64,000 bases of DNA from Pectinatus frisingensis (GCF_015732285.1 NZ_WIQU01000062.1:50997-114996); one strand, 5' to 3'. Counted from the first letter of the stretch, positions 17,152 through 26,735 are shown. Program-made: numbers and translations. Notes: generated by a model from the sequence alone, not told the origin.

Positions 17152-17199
17152 AATGAGGCAATGGCAGTAAAATAAAAGAATTACTGTCATTGCCCCATT
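17152..17199. terminator. Bidirectional terminator downstream of ctpA
   Basis: Inverted repeat with ~19-bp arms (17152-17170 and 17181-17199, few mismatches) right after the ctpA stop on the minus strand. Confidence 0.75.
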
Positions 17200-17207
17200 A
17201 TTTATAT

Positions 17208-18362
17208 TTATTGTGCTAATTTTTGTTTCATGACATCTATAGCTGTATTGAGCTGATTATCAACGTTACCGCTGGTATCAAGTTCTACAGGAACGTCGGG
17301 TTCAATACCGGTACCATCTATTGAACGACCGCTTGGCGTATAATATTTAGCAATAGTAAGCTTGATAGCAGTTCCTTCACCTAAAGGAATTATTTGTTGT
17401 ACGGAACCTTTACCGTAAGATTTGGTACCAACAAGAGTGGCAGCTTTAGTATCTTGCAAAGCACCGGCAAGAATTTCAGATGCGCTGGCACTGTTACCAT
17501 CAATCAGGACGACAATCGGATAAGCAGATTGTTCCAGTTCCGAACTATAAGTTTCCTTGTTGCCGCTGCGGTCAACAGTTGAAACGATTGTACCTTTGGG
17601 AACTACTTGCTTGGCAATTTCAACGCAGCTGGTTAAAAGTCCGCCGGGATTTGAACGTAAATCAATTATCAAGCCTTTCATGCCTTGATTTTGTAAATCA
17701 GTATATGCTGCAGAAAATTCTTTACCAGTGTTTTCTGAAAACATACCTATTCGTAAGTAACCGATATTGTTATTAAGCATCTGATGTGTTACAGTGGATG
17801 TTTTAATAGTTGCCCGGGTTAGTTTTACACTGCGCTGGCCATCAGCATTTTTCAGTGTGAGTGTAACATCGGTACCGACAGGGCCTCTGATGTGTGAAGC
17901 TATTTGGTCAAAAGAAAAATCTTTAGTTGGGGTATCATCTATGGCAACTATTTCGTCACCTTGTTTTATACCGGCCTGTTCGCCGGGAGTGTCTTTCATT
18001 ACTGTAACAACATTAACAGATTGGTTATCCTTGTTATATTGCATAACGACGCCGATTCCGCCGAATGAACCTTCTGTTTGTTCCATCAAGCGTTTATAAA
18101 GATCCTGATTGAGATAAACAGAATGTGGATCGCCCAGGGAATTAACCATACCGGTTATAGCACCATCAATTAATTTACTATTATCCACATTATTGACATA
18201 ATCAGTCTGGATTAGTCGCAAGGCACCAAAAAAACGCACTGTGTCAGCAAGTTTATATTTATTAAAACCGAATAGAAAATAAAATATAGATAAAGTAATT
18301 AAAGAAGAGGCTATAAATACAATAAATACCAGCGCCGCCAGAAACTTTTTATTGACTTTCAT
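17208..18362 (-). CDS. ctpA: C-terminal processing peptidase (S41 family) with PDZ domain
   Basis: Membrane-anchored serine protease of about 384 residues. One N-terminal transmembrane helix is followed by a PDZ domain (around GGIGVVMQYN... GIKQGDEIVAIDD) and the S41 catalytic domain with the nucleophile Ser in DGNSASASEILAGAL and the general-base Lys in TKSYGKGSVQQ. Such Ctp proteases degrade or trim envelope proteins. In this genus-type neighbourhood it follows ftsEX and an EnvC-like hydrolase, so it may trim the division hydrolase machinery (inference). The first ATG (18377) lacks a ribosome site; the second at 18362, preceded by GGATGTGAT, gives the more usual MKVNKKF start. The choice is uncertain. 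Confidence 0.9.
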   Translation of the reverse strand: MKVNKKFLAALVFIVFIASSLITLSIFYFLFGFNKYKLADTVRFFGALRLIQTDYVNNVDNSKLIDGAITGMVNSLGDPHSVYLNQDLYKRLMEQTEGSFGGIGVVMQYNKDNQSVNVVTVMKDTPGEQAGIKQGDEIVAIDDTPTKDFSFDQIASHIRGPVGTDVTLTLKNADGQRSVKLTRATIKTSTVTHQMLNNNIGYLRIGMFSENTGKEFSAAYTDLQNQGMKGLIIDLRSNPGGLLTSCVEIAKQVVPKGTIVSTVDRSGNKETYSSELEQSAYPIVVLIDGNSASASEILAGALQDTKAATLVGTKSYGKGSVQQIIPLGEGTAIKLTIAKYYTPSGRSIDGTGIEPDVPVELDTSGNVDNQLNTAIDVMKQKLAQ

Positions 18363-18435
18363 AATTATCACATCCAATAGAGTTTAGTACCGGCCTTATA
18401 GAGAAGGAATTGTATAGGACGGTTTGTGGAGCTGG

Positions 18436-19563
18436 TTATAAATAATTGAGAGGATTTACCGGTTCGCCGTTTTTACGTACTTCAAAATGACAATGTGGTC
18501 CGGTAGAATTACCGGTTGAACCACAATAAGCGATAACCTGGCCTTGGGAAACATATTGTCCTTCACTTACATTAAGGGATTGATTATGACCATATAGAGT
18601 CTGCAGATCACCGCCATGGCTTATAATGACAGCATTACCATACCCTGATATCCAGCCAGCATAGATGACAGTACCAGCAGCTGCCGCATGTATCGGCATA
18701 CCATAGTCACCGCCGATATCTATGCCGCTGTGAAAAATGCGCGTGCCATATATTGGATGTATCCGCCAGCCGAAAGGTGATGTAATAGGGCCTGATATCG
18801 GCCAGATAAATTGTCCGCTGCCAGAGCCGGAATAATCATCGGAATTGTTGCTGGTGTAAGCTAAAATCATTTGTTCGACTTGGCGGGACGCTGCCATAAT
18901 CTCATCATAAGCTTGTTCGGCAGTCTGACGATCATTCTTAACTTTATTAAGCAAAGCCTGTTGTTGGTCTTTTTTGTTTTGTAAAATATCAGCTTTTTCC
19001 TTGGCAGCCTGAGTAAGTTTTTCTATTTTAGCATGTTCGGTTTCAAGGTCTTTTTGGGTGTTGGTTATAGTTTGTTTTTCTTGTAGTATACCACTTATAA
19101 GGTCGTAATCATACTTAATGATGCGCTTTATAAGGTCAATACGAGTTAAAAAATCAGAAAAATTGTTAGCACCAACGAGAACATCAATGTAGCTGATTTG
19201 ACCATGCATGTAAATATCACGTAACCTTTTGCCAAGAATTTTTTCCCGTTTATCAAGATTTTGTTGGGTCTGCTTTAATAGGATTTCATTGTCATTAATT
19301 TTTTTGTTAGTGCCGTCAAGCTGATTTTTTACATCATTATATGCCGTTGTTGCATTGTCGACTTGTTCAGCAATACTGCGCAACTGTTCAGATACGGTCA
19401 TTTCTTTTGACTTTGCCGAATTGATTTCAGTTTGTTTGCTGGTAGCCTGTTGTTTGAGGGTATCTAGTTTATCTTGTAATGATTCGGCAAAAACGGAATC
19501 GGTAAGGCAGATTGTTATTAGAAATGTGATTAATATATGGCAAATACGTTTATGAAATAACAT
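18436..19563 (-). CDS. EnvC-like murein hydrolase activator / M23 peptidase with coiled coil
   Basis: A 375-residue secreted protein: signal peptide (about 28 residues ending in VFAES), a long heptad-rich coiled coil (~30-240, Lys/Gln/Glu/Asp rich), then an M23/LytM domain. The LytM metal site seems intact: HSGIDIGG (H-x3-D) and HCHFE (H-x-H). This differs from E. coli EnvC, which lacks the metal site, so the protein may be a direct endopeptidase. Coiled-coil M23 proteins next to ftsEX are recruited by FtsX to split septal peptidoglycan. The gene is 13 nt after ftsX, same strand, consistent with that partnership. Confidence 0.88.
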   Translation of the reverse strand: MLFHKRICHILITFLITICLTDSVFAESLQDKLDTLKQQATSKQTEINSAKSKEMTVSEQLRSIAEQVDNATTAYNDVKNQLDGTNKKINDNEILLKQTQQNLDKREKILGKRLRDIYMHGQISYIDVLVGANNFSDFLTRIDLIKRIIKYDYDLISGILQEKQTITNTQKDLETEHAKIEKLTQAAKEKADILQNKKDQQQALLNKVKNDRQTAEQAYDEIMAASRQVEQMILAYTSNNSDDYSGSGSGQFIWPISGPITSPFGWRIHPIYGTRIFHSGIDIGGDYGMPIHAAAAGTVIYAGWISGYGNAVIISHGGDLQTLYGHNQSLNVSEGQYVSQGQVIAYCGSTGNSTGPHCHFEVRKNGEPVNPLNYL

Positions 19564-19576
19564 ATACTAATCTCCC

Positions 19577-20464
19577 TCATACTTTAAGATAACGTTTTAT
19601 TGATATCACACTGCCCAAGGCGCCAATAATTATACCGCTGAAAATTATAGCAATAGTCATATAAGTTAAAAAGGGGTAAAGTGGAATTAATGGGAAAAAG
19701 GTCATCATATCATAAATTTTTTGTGTCAGAGCCAAATATGAAAGACGCAACAATATTATAGCAACACTGCCACCAATGAAACCTAATACAACACCTTCCA
19801 AAAGAAATGGCCAACGAATAAACCAGTCTGTGGCGCCAACATATTTCATGATAGCGATTTCTTTACGCCGGGCAAAGACAGTCAGGCGGATCGTGTTGGA
19901 AATAATAAAGATAGTAGCGCCGAACATGAAAATTATTATCGCAAGGCCGATTGATCTTATTAGTTGTGTCAAATCAAATAAATGTTCCACTACATCCTGG
20001 GCATAAACAGCAGTATCAACTCCGGGAAGTTTTTCTATTTCTTTGGAGGCTGTTTTTACCATTTGAGGGTTTTTGACAGTGATTTCATAAGCATTGGGTA
20101 AAGGATTAGTGCTGTCAAGTGAATCCAGCAGATATTTTTGATCACCCAGTCTTTCCTGGAAACGTTCCATTGCTTTTTCTTTAGAAATGTAAGCAACAGA
20201 GTCAATTCCCTGCATGGCCTCGAGTTTTTCTTTTAACTCTTCACTTTGCTTTTGACTGATGTCATCTTTTAAGTAAACACTTATTTGCACTTGTGATTCC
20301 AGAGTAGATGCCATACGATCAAGATTTACTACAATCATCAAAAACATACCCAGAATGAATAAGGAGATTGTAACTGTACCTATTGATGCCAAAGACATCC
20401 AATTATTACGTTTTAATGATGTTGCAACTTCTTTTATAAAATACTCTGAGGTCTTAAGTTTCAT
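19577..20464 (-). CDS. ftsX: Cell-division ABC transporter permease FtsX
   Basis: A 295-residue inner-membrane protein with an early transmembrane helix, an extracellular domain (around LESQVQISVYLKDD...), and three more helices at the C-terminus, the standard FtsX layout. It contains the cytoplasmic segment FARRKEIAIMKYVGATDWFI that meets FtsE. The start at 20464 is set by GGGAGG inside the end of ftsE; the gene overlaps ftsE by 11 nt, so translation is coupled. It transmits FtsE ATPase movement to periplasmic hydrolases such as the product of the next gene. Confidence 0.92.
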   Translation of the reverse strand: MKLKTSEYFIKEVATSLKRNNWMSLASIGTVTISLFILGMFLMIVVNLDRMASTLESQVQISVYLKDDISQKQSEELKEKLEAMQGIDSVAYISKEKAMERFQERLGDQKYLLDSLDSTNPLPNAYEITVKNPQMVKTASKEIEKLPGVDTAVYAQDVVEHLFDLTQLIRSIGLAIIIFMFGATIFIISNTIRLTVFARRKEIAIMKYVGATDWFIRWPFLLEGVVLGFIGGSVAIILLRLSYLALTQKIYDMMTFFPLIPLYPFLTYMTIAIIFSGIIIGALGSVISIKRYLKV

Positions 20465-21164
20465 ACCCATATCCTCCCGAAGCTTCATCACGTATGATGC
20501 GCCCATTTTCTATGGCTATGACACGCTTTTGCATTGTGTCCACAATTGTCTTGTCATGTGTGGCCATCACTATTGTGGTACCGACAGCGTTGATGCGCTG
20601 AAAAATATCCATTATTTCCCATGAAGTTTCGGGGTCAAGGTTTCCTGTCGGTTCGTCGGCAATTATTACGGATGGGTTATTTACAATGGCTCTTGCTATA
20701 GCAACACGCTGCTGTTCACCACCGGACAATTGAGAGGGAAAACACTTATATTTTTCCCGTAACCCGACAATATCCAGTACGCTGTTAACACTACGCAAAA
20801 TGAGCCGTCGGGGTGATTCGATAACTCGCATAGCAAAAGCAACATTTTCATAGACTGTTTTATTGGGCAGCAGGCGGTAGTCCTGAAATATTACACCCAG
20901 ACTGCGCCTTAGATATGGTAATTCACGTGTAGACATATTGTTTATATTGTAACCGTTTACAACTAACAACCCAGATGTGGGAAGAATTTCACGAAGCAAT
21001 AATTTAATGAAAGTGGATTTTCCGGCACCACTGGTGCCGACGATAAAGACAAACTCACCGCGAGTTATATTGATATTGACCTTGTCCAGGGCAATTGCGC
21101 CATTATCGTATACCATCGAGATATCTTTCATTTTTATGATGTTTATCTCATTAGGTGATTTCAT
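20454..21164 (-). CDS. ftsE: Cell-division ATP-binding protein FtsE
   Basis: A 236-residue ABC ATPase with Walker [13 protein letters not shown]-loop [20 protein letters not shown], signature [14 protein letters not shown], Walker [14 protein letters not shown] and H-loop MATHDKTIV; the [15 protein letters not shown] segment is typical of FtsE. AAGGAGAG lies 8 nt before the ATG. It partners with FtsX (overlapping gene). Confidence 0.95.
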   Translation of the reverse strand: MKSPNEINIIKMKDISMVYDNGAIALDKVNINITRGEFVFIVGTSGAGKSTFIKLLLREILPTSGLLVVNGYNINNMSTRELPYLRRSLGVIFQDYRLLPNKTVYENVAFAMRVIESPRRLILRSVNSVLDIVGLREKYKCFPSQLSGGEQQRVAIARAIVNNPSVIIADEPTGNLDPETSWEIMDIFQRINAVGTTIVMATHDKTIVDTMQKRVIAIENGRIIRDEASGGYGYET

Positions 21165-21261
21165 TGAGGCAACTCTCCTTAATACCGGAATTTTACTGAA
21201 ATATAAGAGGGTTTTATCATAAATCTGTTATTACTGCCGATTTCATGGCGGGAAAGAAAAT

Positions 21262-22134
21262 TTATTCTGCAAGAACTTTTGTACCGGTTTCAGTTATAAG
21301 AATAGTTTTTTCCCATTGTGCCGATAAAGAACCGTCTTTAGTATAAACAGTCCAGCCGTCGTCTTCATCGGTATATACATCAAAATCTCCTGCGTTGATC
21401 ATTGGTTCGACAGTGAAGACCATGCCTGGAACTAAGAGCATGCCGGTGTTTTTTTCGCCGATGTGGTTAACAAAGGGGTCTTCGTGGAATTTTTTACCAA
21501 CACCATGTCCTCCCAGTGCAGTAACCACGGAATAGTGGTTCGCATGGGCATTTTTTTCAATAACGGCTCCGATATCACCGAGAAAATGCCATGGTTTAGC
21601 TGCGTTTATACCCAGTTCCATGCACTGTCTGGTAACTTCGACCAATTTTTTTGCCTCATCACTAACGTCACCAATCATAAACATGCGTGAAGCATCGGCA
21701 AAATATCCATTTAATATGGTTGTGATGTCTACATTGACGATATCGCCGCTTTTTAGAATGGTTTTTTCGGAAGGAATGCCATGACAAACAACATTGTTTA
21801 TTGATATGCAGATGCTTTTGGGGTATCCGGCATAATTCAGGCAAGCTGGTATGCCGCCATTGTCGACAATGAATTTATCAGCTATGTCATTGAGTGTGAG
21901 AGTATCCATACCTTCTTTTATATTTTCTGCAATTAAATCAAGTGCGGCATTATTTATCTTACCACTTTCAATTATACCCGCAATATCTTTTTCAGTTTTT
22001 ATTATTTCATGTGGTGGCCTTACCTGTCCCCTTTTAAAATCAAGTTTCATACCATCGATTTTTTCATCAAATTCAAGATGGCAGCGTTTATATTTTAGAC
22101 CGCTGCCGCACCAGCAAAGATCATTTCTATGCAA
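21262..22134 (-). CDS. map: Type I methionine aminopeptidase with N-terminal SEC-C motif
   Basis: Removes initiator methionine. The first ~20 residues carry a SEC-C zinc motif (LCWCGSGLKYKRCH), an extension common in clostridial-type enzymes that may help ribosome docking. The catalytic part has the metal ligands in GDIVNVDI, FADASRM, GGHGVGKKFHEDP, FTVEPMI and QWEKTI. Start: the ATG at 22149 has no ribosome site, but it opens the sequence ATGGAGGAA, so GGAGG sits 8 nt before an in-frame TTG at 22134. I take TTG as the start (290 residues). Confidence 0.9.
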   Translation of the reverse strand: MHRNDLCWCGSGLKYKRCHLEFDEKIDGMKLDFKRGQVRPPHEIIKTEKDIAGIIESGKINNAALDLIAENIKEGMDTLTLNDIADKFIVDNGGIPACLNYAGYPKSICISINNVVCHGIPSEKTILKSGDIVNVDITTILNGYFADASRMFMIGDVSDEAKKLVEVTRQCMELGINAAKPWHFLGDIGAVIEKNAHANHYSVVTALGGHGVGKKFHEDPFVNHIGEKNTGMLLVPGMVFTVEPMINAGDFDVYTDEDDGWTVYTKDGSLSAQWEKTILITETGTKVLAE

Positions 22135-22417
22135 AATATATTCCTCCATTGGTTTAATTATATGTTATGCAGTCGATTAAACAAAATAATAGACGATTTA
22201 TACATAACTATATTATATTCTAGGCTAAAATATAATAATCCTTTATTTCATGAGAAATATTATATTACTTATAATAATACCACGAATGGCAAAAGCCTGC
22301 GTGTTTAATACAGCATGATTATAACAGATGGTATTTGCAGTTGGAAAATTCGTATATGTAATAAATAAAATTGTGCTCTGATAACAATGGAGCATAAAAA
22401 AATTGTGCTTGGGTACA

Positions 22418-22530
22418 TTGACTGGATTAAAAGGTACATGGTAGAATGAACGTAATTCCTAAGAGCATATAGTTTTATCGAGCAGAGTCGCTCAATTTCC
22501 GTGAGGAGATTGGGCGGCTTTTATTTTTAT
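22418..22530 (+). promoter_or_regulatory. Promoter plus leader terminator (copy E) of the amino-acid ABC operon
   Basis: TTGACT 22418-22423, 18-bp spacer, TAGAAT 22442-22447. A ~35-nt leader then reaches AGCAGAGTCGCTC and a 14-bp stem (22487-22500 with 22505-22518, GTGA loop) followed by TTTTATTTTT. It is the most divergent member of the leader family and has a longer 5' segment. The remainder of the 470-nt gap 22150-22619 shows no gene. Confidence 0.65.
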
Positions 22531-22619
22531 ACTTTATGCAGTCAGCACGATATCAATTGTTGTATTTAGTTTGAGGAATTTATATTGGGAGTATTTTCTG
22601 TAATAAAGGGGCGTCTGTT

Positions 22620-23348
22620 ATGCTGAATATATTCGATTTAAAAAAGAATTATGGAGATACGGAAGTTCTGAAAAATATAACCATAAGAATCGATGATGGT
22701 GAAGTGGTTTGTATAATAGGTCCTTCCGGTTCGGGGAAAAGCACTTTTCTACGCTGCCTGAATTTGTTGGAAGTGCCCACAAGTGGGAAGATTTACTATA
22801 ATGGCAGTATTCTTGATGAAGATCTTGACAGTAAGCGAATGCGCCGGGAAGTGGGAATGGTATTTCAGAAGTTTAATTTGTTTCCTATGTTTACAGTATT
22901 GAAAAATATTATGTATGCACCGATACATGTGAAAAAAATGAAAAAAAAAGATGCGGAAATTTTAGCACACAGTCTTTTAAAAAAAGTGGGATTGGATAAT
23001 AAGGCAAATGCCTATCCGATGCAGCTTTCCGGTGGGCAGCAACAGCGAGTCGCCATTGCCAGAGCACTTGCCATGCAACCTAAGCTACTCTTATTTGATG
23101 AGCCTACTTCTGCTCTTGATCCTGAACTTGTCGGTGAAGTTTTAAATGTAATGAGAGACTTGAAAAAAGATGGAATGTCTATGGTTGTAGTAACGCATGA
23201 AATGGGGTTTGCCCGTGACGTTTCTGATCGAGTCGTATTCATGGATAAAGGTTATATCGTAGAAGAAGGGTGTCCTGCCGATATATTTAATCATCCTAAG
23301 GAAGAACGTACTCAGCGGTTTCTTAACAGAGTACTGGGGGGAATGTAA
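22620..23348 (+). CDS. Polar amino-acid ABC transporter ATPase (GlnQ/ArtP type)
   Basis: A 242-residue ATPase with Walker [13 protein letters not shown]-loop [16 protein letters not shown], signature [14 protein letters not shown], Walker [15 protein letters not shown] and H-loop [11 protein letters not shown], the classic polar-amino-acid family pattern. It is the first gene of a three-gene operon (ATPase, permease, binding protein). Shared leader architecture with the hut-like locus hints that histidine or a related amino acid may be the substrate, but the sequence does not decide this. Confidence 0.93.
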   Translation: MLNIFDLKKNYGDTEVLKNITIRIDDGEVVCIIGPSGSGKSTFLRCLNLLEVPTSGKIYYNGSILDEDLDSKRMRREVGMVFQKFNLFPMFTVLKNIMYAPIHVKKMKKKDAEILAHSLLKKVGLDNKANAYPMQLSGGQQQRVAIARALAMQPKLLLFDEPTSALDPELVGEVLNVMRDLKKDGMSMVVVTHEMGFARDVSDRVVFMDKGYIVEEGCPADIFNHPKEERTQRFLNRVLGGM

Positions 23349-23350
23349 AC

Positions 23351-24064
23351 ATGGATAATTTACTATCTCAGTTACATTTTGCGACAGTTGGGCAGTATTT
23401 AGTGCCCTCTCTTATTGATGGTGTAGGAATTGTTTTAGAAGCTACATTTTTCGGATTTATTTTAGCTACCATAGTGGGTGTATTTATCGCTGTAGGAAGA
23501 TTATTCGGATGGAAACCAATAAAAATATTTTTGTATGTTTTTTTAGAAATAATAAGAGGAACTCCTCTTTTGGTGCAACTTGTGTATATATATTATGTTG
23601 TTCCGCTTATTATAAACCTGTTAGCCGGAATGCTGGGGTATAAAACTGATATGCAGATAGCACCTTTGACTGCAGGAATAGCAGGTTTGGCAATTAATTA
23701 TGGCTGTTATATGTCAGAAGTTGTCAGGGCAGGAATAATAGCGGTAGATAAAGGCCAGATGGAAGCGGCTTTAGTGCTGGGGTTTGGTAAATATGAAGCA
23801 TTATTTCGCATCGTGATGCCCCAGGCTCTGCGTAGTATAATTCCATCTTTGGGAAATTATTTAGTAATGATGATCAAGGATACATCTTTATTGGCATATG
23901 TGGCAGTAAACGAATTGTTGCTGCGGACACAAACATATGCATCACAAACTTTTTATACGATTGAAGCGTATAGTTATCTGGCAATTGCCTATTTGATTTT
24001 GAGTGTACCATTGTCACATTGTGTAAAATTCATTGAATATAAACTTTCTTCATCTAGTCGTTAG
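23351..24064 (+). CDS. Polar amino-acid ABC transporter permease (HisM/GlnP family)
   Basis: A 237-residue inner-membrane permease beginning 2 nt after the ATPase stop. Family motifs are FLEIIRGTPLLVQLVYIYY after the second helix, MSEVVRAGIIAVDKGQMEAA, LGFGKYEALFRIVMPQALR (the EAA loop) and KDTSLLAYVAVNELL. About five helices are visible. It works as a homodimer with the preceding ATPase. Confidence 0.92.
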   Translation: MDNLLSQLHFATVGQYLVPSLIDGVGIVLEATFFGFILATIVGVFIAVGRLFGWKPIKIFLYVFLEIIRGTPLLVQLVYIYYVVPLIINLLAGMLGYKTDMQIAPLTAGIAGLAINYGCYMSEVVRAGIIAVDKGQMEAALVLGFGKYEALFRIVMPQALRSIIPSLGNYLVMMIKDTSLLAYVAVNELLLRTQTYASQTFYTIEAYSYLAIAYLILSVPLSHCVKFIEYKLSSSSR

Positions 24065-24093
24065 ATGAAGAATAAAATGAAAGGTTGGTTTTT

Positions 24094-24990
24094 ATGAAAA
24101 TTTATCACAAAAAAGTTATTGTTTTGGGACTGAGTATTTTGGCGGCATTATTCATTTTTGCCGGATGTGGATCTAATAATACGGAAAAATCCACGGATTC
24201 ATCTTCGGCACAAAACACTGCAGATGGTAATACACTTGATAAGATACGCAAAAGTGGTGTATTAGTTGTGGGTTCTTCCAATGATGCACCGTTTGCATAT
24301 ATTGATGCCAAAACCAACGAATTTTCCGGTGTGGATTCAGATATAATAAAAGAAATAGCAAGGCGGCTTGGTGTCGAAAAAGTTGAAATGAAGCAGATAC
24401 CTTTTGAAAATTTGCTTATTTCTCTTGATAACGGATCTGTGGATATGATTACAGATGCAATGTATATAAAACCTGAACGGTTACAAAAAGCATTGTTTAC
24501 TAATATCTGGTATACGGAAGCTGAAGCTGTTGTTGTAAAAAAAGAATCTGATATAAAGAGCAAAAGTGATTTAAAAGATAAGGTTATTGGTGGACAGAAG
24601 GGAATGACTTTTCTGGAACTTGCTGATAAATGGAAAAATGATGGAATAGTAAAAGATGTTAAGGTATTCAATAGTCAGTCAGAACTGATGATGGCGGTTA
24701 ATACGGGCAAGATAGATGCTTGTGTTACTGATGGAATTGTCGCAGCCTACACCTTAAAACAAAATTCCTCACTTGATCTGCGTATATTAAGTCCCTATGA
24801 ACCGGAAGCTTCGGGGAAAATTGGTGCGGCGGTGAGATTTGCTGATAAGGATCTGTTGGATGCAGTAAATACCGAATTGGAAAAAATGCGCAATGATGGT
24901 ACCTTAAAGAAAATACTGGAAAAATATGGGTTACCTGAAAGTTATATGGTGTTATCGACAGATGCTGCTGTGACTAAAAATATTAAATAA
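24094..24990 (+). CDS. Amino-acid ABC transporter binding lipoprotein
   Basis: A 298-residue family-3 binding protein: Lys-rich start, hydrophobic segment, lipobox IFAGC, a Ser/Thr linker, then the binding fold (LDKIRKSGVLVVGSSNDAPF..., DIIKEIARRLGV, and DMITDAMYIKPERL). The early TTG frame at 24085 adds three residues; the ATG at 24094, 9 nt after AAAGG, is preferred. The usual Arg that binds the amino-acid carboxylate is not obvious in the MYIKPER segment, so ligand identity is open. It completes the importer encoded immediately upstream. Confidence 0.9.
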   Translation: MKIYHKKVIVLGLSILAALFIFAGCGSNNTEKSTDSSSAQNTADGNTLDKIRKSGVLVVGSSNDAPFAYIDAKTNEFSGVDSDIIKEIARRLGVEKVEMKQIPFENLLISLDNGSVDMITDAMYIKPERLQKALFTNIWYTEAEAVVVKKESDIKSKSDLKDKVIGGQKGMTFLELADKWKNDGIVKDVKVFNSQSELMMAVNTGKIDACVTDGIVAAYTLKQNSSLDLRILSPYEPEASGKIGAAVRFADKDLLDAVNTELEKMRNDGTLKKILEKYGLPESYMVLSTDAAVTKNIK

Positions 24991-25396
24991 ATTTATAAAA
25001 TATAAATGAGACTGTCGTACGTAATCATTTTCATTGATAATATGCAGTATATCGTTCCCTTGGTGTCTATTCTTAAAAGAATAGAGAGGCATAGCAATGG
25101 TAGATTTGCATCTTTATAAAGTGAATGTTGTTCGTGCGGCGGTTTTATTTTTGTTGAAAGGTATTTTCAATATGGATTTTTTAGTTAACTGATATTTATA
25201 GGTAAAAAGAGATGATTGCTATGTGTTTTTCAAAGTTGTATAATTTTTTCGTGAAAGTTTACTATAAATGTAAGTAAATATTTATAATATCTTGAAAAAA
25301 ATCATCGAAAATTTCAAATATTAGTTGCGATAATTTAAGATGTAATGCCGGATAATAGGTGGCTGTTTAAAAGGATGCTGTGAAAGGCAGGAAACT
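24991..25396. other. 406-nt intergenic stretch with a hairpin and a possible 31-codon ORF
   Basis: No annotated-type gene. There is a perfect 8-bp hairpin (25058-25077 region, TCTATTCT/AGAATAGA). Directly after it GAGAGG precedes an ATG at 25097 that opens a 31-codon frame ending at 25192 with a hydrophobic centre (VVRAAVLFLLKGIF). Translation is plausible but unproven. No T-box-like sequence is seen before alaX. Confidence 0.4.
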
Positions 25397-26593
25397 ATGA
25401 CTAAGAAATTATTTGAAGATAATGTTATGGAAAAAGAGTGCGGAGCAGTGGTAGAAAACTGCGTACCGATGAAATCAGGGTTTGGTATTGTGCTTGACCA
25501 GACTGTGTTTTTCCCAGAAGGAGGCGGGCAGCTTAGTGATGTTGGCTGGTTGGAGACAGAAGCTGATGAGAAAATTCCCGTTACGCATGTTCGTATAAAG
25601 GATGGTATCATTTTACATGAAATCAATAAGGAATTATCTGTCGGAACCCGTGTCAACGCAGTATTGGATTGGCAGATTCGTTTTGATCATATGCAGCAAC
25701 ACTGTGGTGAACATTTATTATCATATGCATTTTGGAAATTGTTTGGGTGTGATAATGTAGGTTTCCATATGAATTCTGAAATAGTTACTATTGATCTTGA
25801 CAAAGCAGTATCACTGAAAAAAATTCATCTGGCAGAAGAGTTGGCTAATAAGCAAATCCAGGAGAATAAGATCATTAGAGTAAAATGGATGTCACATATG
25901 GAAGCTGCAAAACTCAATTTACGGAAATTTAATGAAAAAATTACCGGTATGTTGCGTATTGTAAGCATTGAGGGAAGTGATACGTGTACTTGTTGTGGTA
26001 CGCATCCGCCGGCAACTGGGATGGTGGGACTGGTTAAAATATTTCATACGGAAAAGCATAAAGAAGGAATGCGTATTTATTTTCTGTGCGGGCGGCTGGC
26101 ACTGCAGGCGATTACTCAACGCTTGGAAGCATTGGCAAAAGCAGCTCGGATACTTTCAGTCAAAGATGAGAAAATTGCCGCCGGAGTTGCCAGACTTAGT
26201 GAAGAAAATCGACAGCTTAAAAAAATTTCTCACGAACAAGATGAAATGCTTATGGAATATCAAGTCCGTGATTTGCTGGCGGCATCACATACAGATGCAA
26301 GAGGAAATATTTGTTTGACTGTATTATCAGATACATTAACGGCTAATTATGCTAAAGAATTGGCTAAGCATCTGGCGAAAATACCAAAGGCACAGGCGTT
26401 GATAGCATATGCTTTTAATGGCCGTATCAATTATATTCTCTCGCTTGGAAATCAGGCTGCTGGTGATTGCCGAAAAATATTACGGCAGATCAATGATATG
26501 CTTAACGGACAGGGTGGTGGCAAAGAGAACTTTGCTCAAGGAAGTGCTTCAGTACGACATGGATGGCAGGAACTGTTTAAAAAGATTATTTAG
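25397..26593 (+). CDS. alaX: Alanyl-tRNA editing protein AlaX (long form with DHHA1)
   Basis: A 398-residue trans-editing protein that deacylates Ser- or Gly-charged tRNA-Ala. The N-terminal part resembles the AlaRS middle domain (FFPEGGGQLSDVGW), the editing core carries the zinc motifs HMQQHCGEH (H-x3-H) and CTCCGTH (C-x3-H), then a coiled segment and a C-terminal DHHA1-like domain (ILSLGNQAAGD...). There is no aminoacylation domain, so it is not alaS. The gene stands alone between the amino-acid ABC operon and convergent gabT. Confidence 0.9.
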   Translation: MTKKLFEDNVMEKECGAVVENCVPMKSGFGIVLDQTVFFPEGGGQLSDVGWLETEADEKIPVTHVRIKDGIILHEINKELSVGTRVNAVLDWQIRFDHMQQHCGEHLLSYAFWKLFGCDNVGFHMNSEIVTIDLDKAVSLKKIHLAEELANKQIQENKIIRVKWMSHMEAAKLNLRKFNEKITGMLRIVSIEGSDTCTCCGTHPPATGMVGLVKIFHTEKHKEGMRIYFLCGRLALQAITQRLEALAKAARILSVKDEKIAAGVARLSEENRQLKKISHEQDEMLMEYQVRDLLAASHTDARGNICLTVLSDTLTANYAKELAKHLAKIPKAQALIAYAFNGRINYILSLGNQAAGDCRKILRQINDMLNGQGGGKENFAQGSASVRHGWQELFKKII

Positions 26594-26663
26594 AAATTTA
26601 AAAATGTAAGGGTGTTTGAAGTAATTAATCAGTGATTTTGGGATTTTATCTGGTTTTGTGATA

Positions 26664-26703
26664 AAAAAACTGCCAACATATTTTTATGGTGACAGTTTTT
26701 TTG
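26664..26703. terminator. Bidirectional terminator between alaX and gabT
   Basis: AAAAACTG arm and CAGTTTTTTT arm with a longer imperfect inner stem (26664-26679 with 26686-26703), between two convergent genes. Confidence 0.75.
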
Positions 26704-26735
26704 CAATAATAATATAGTTAAAACATAAAATAGTA

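Noticed and set aside
24991..25396. T-box before alaX
   Set aside because: No AGGGTGG(N)ACC sequence, no specifier-type stem and no terminator in the gap.
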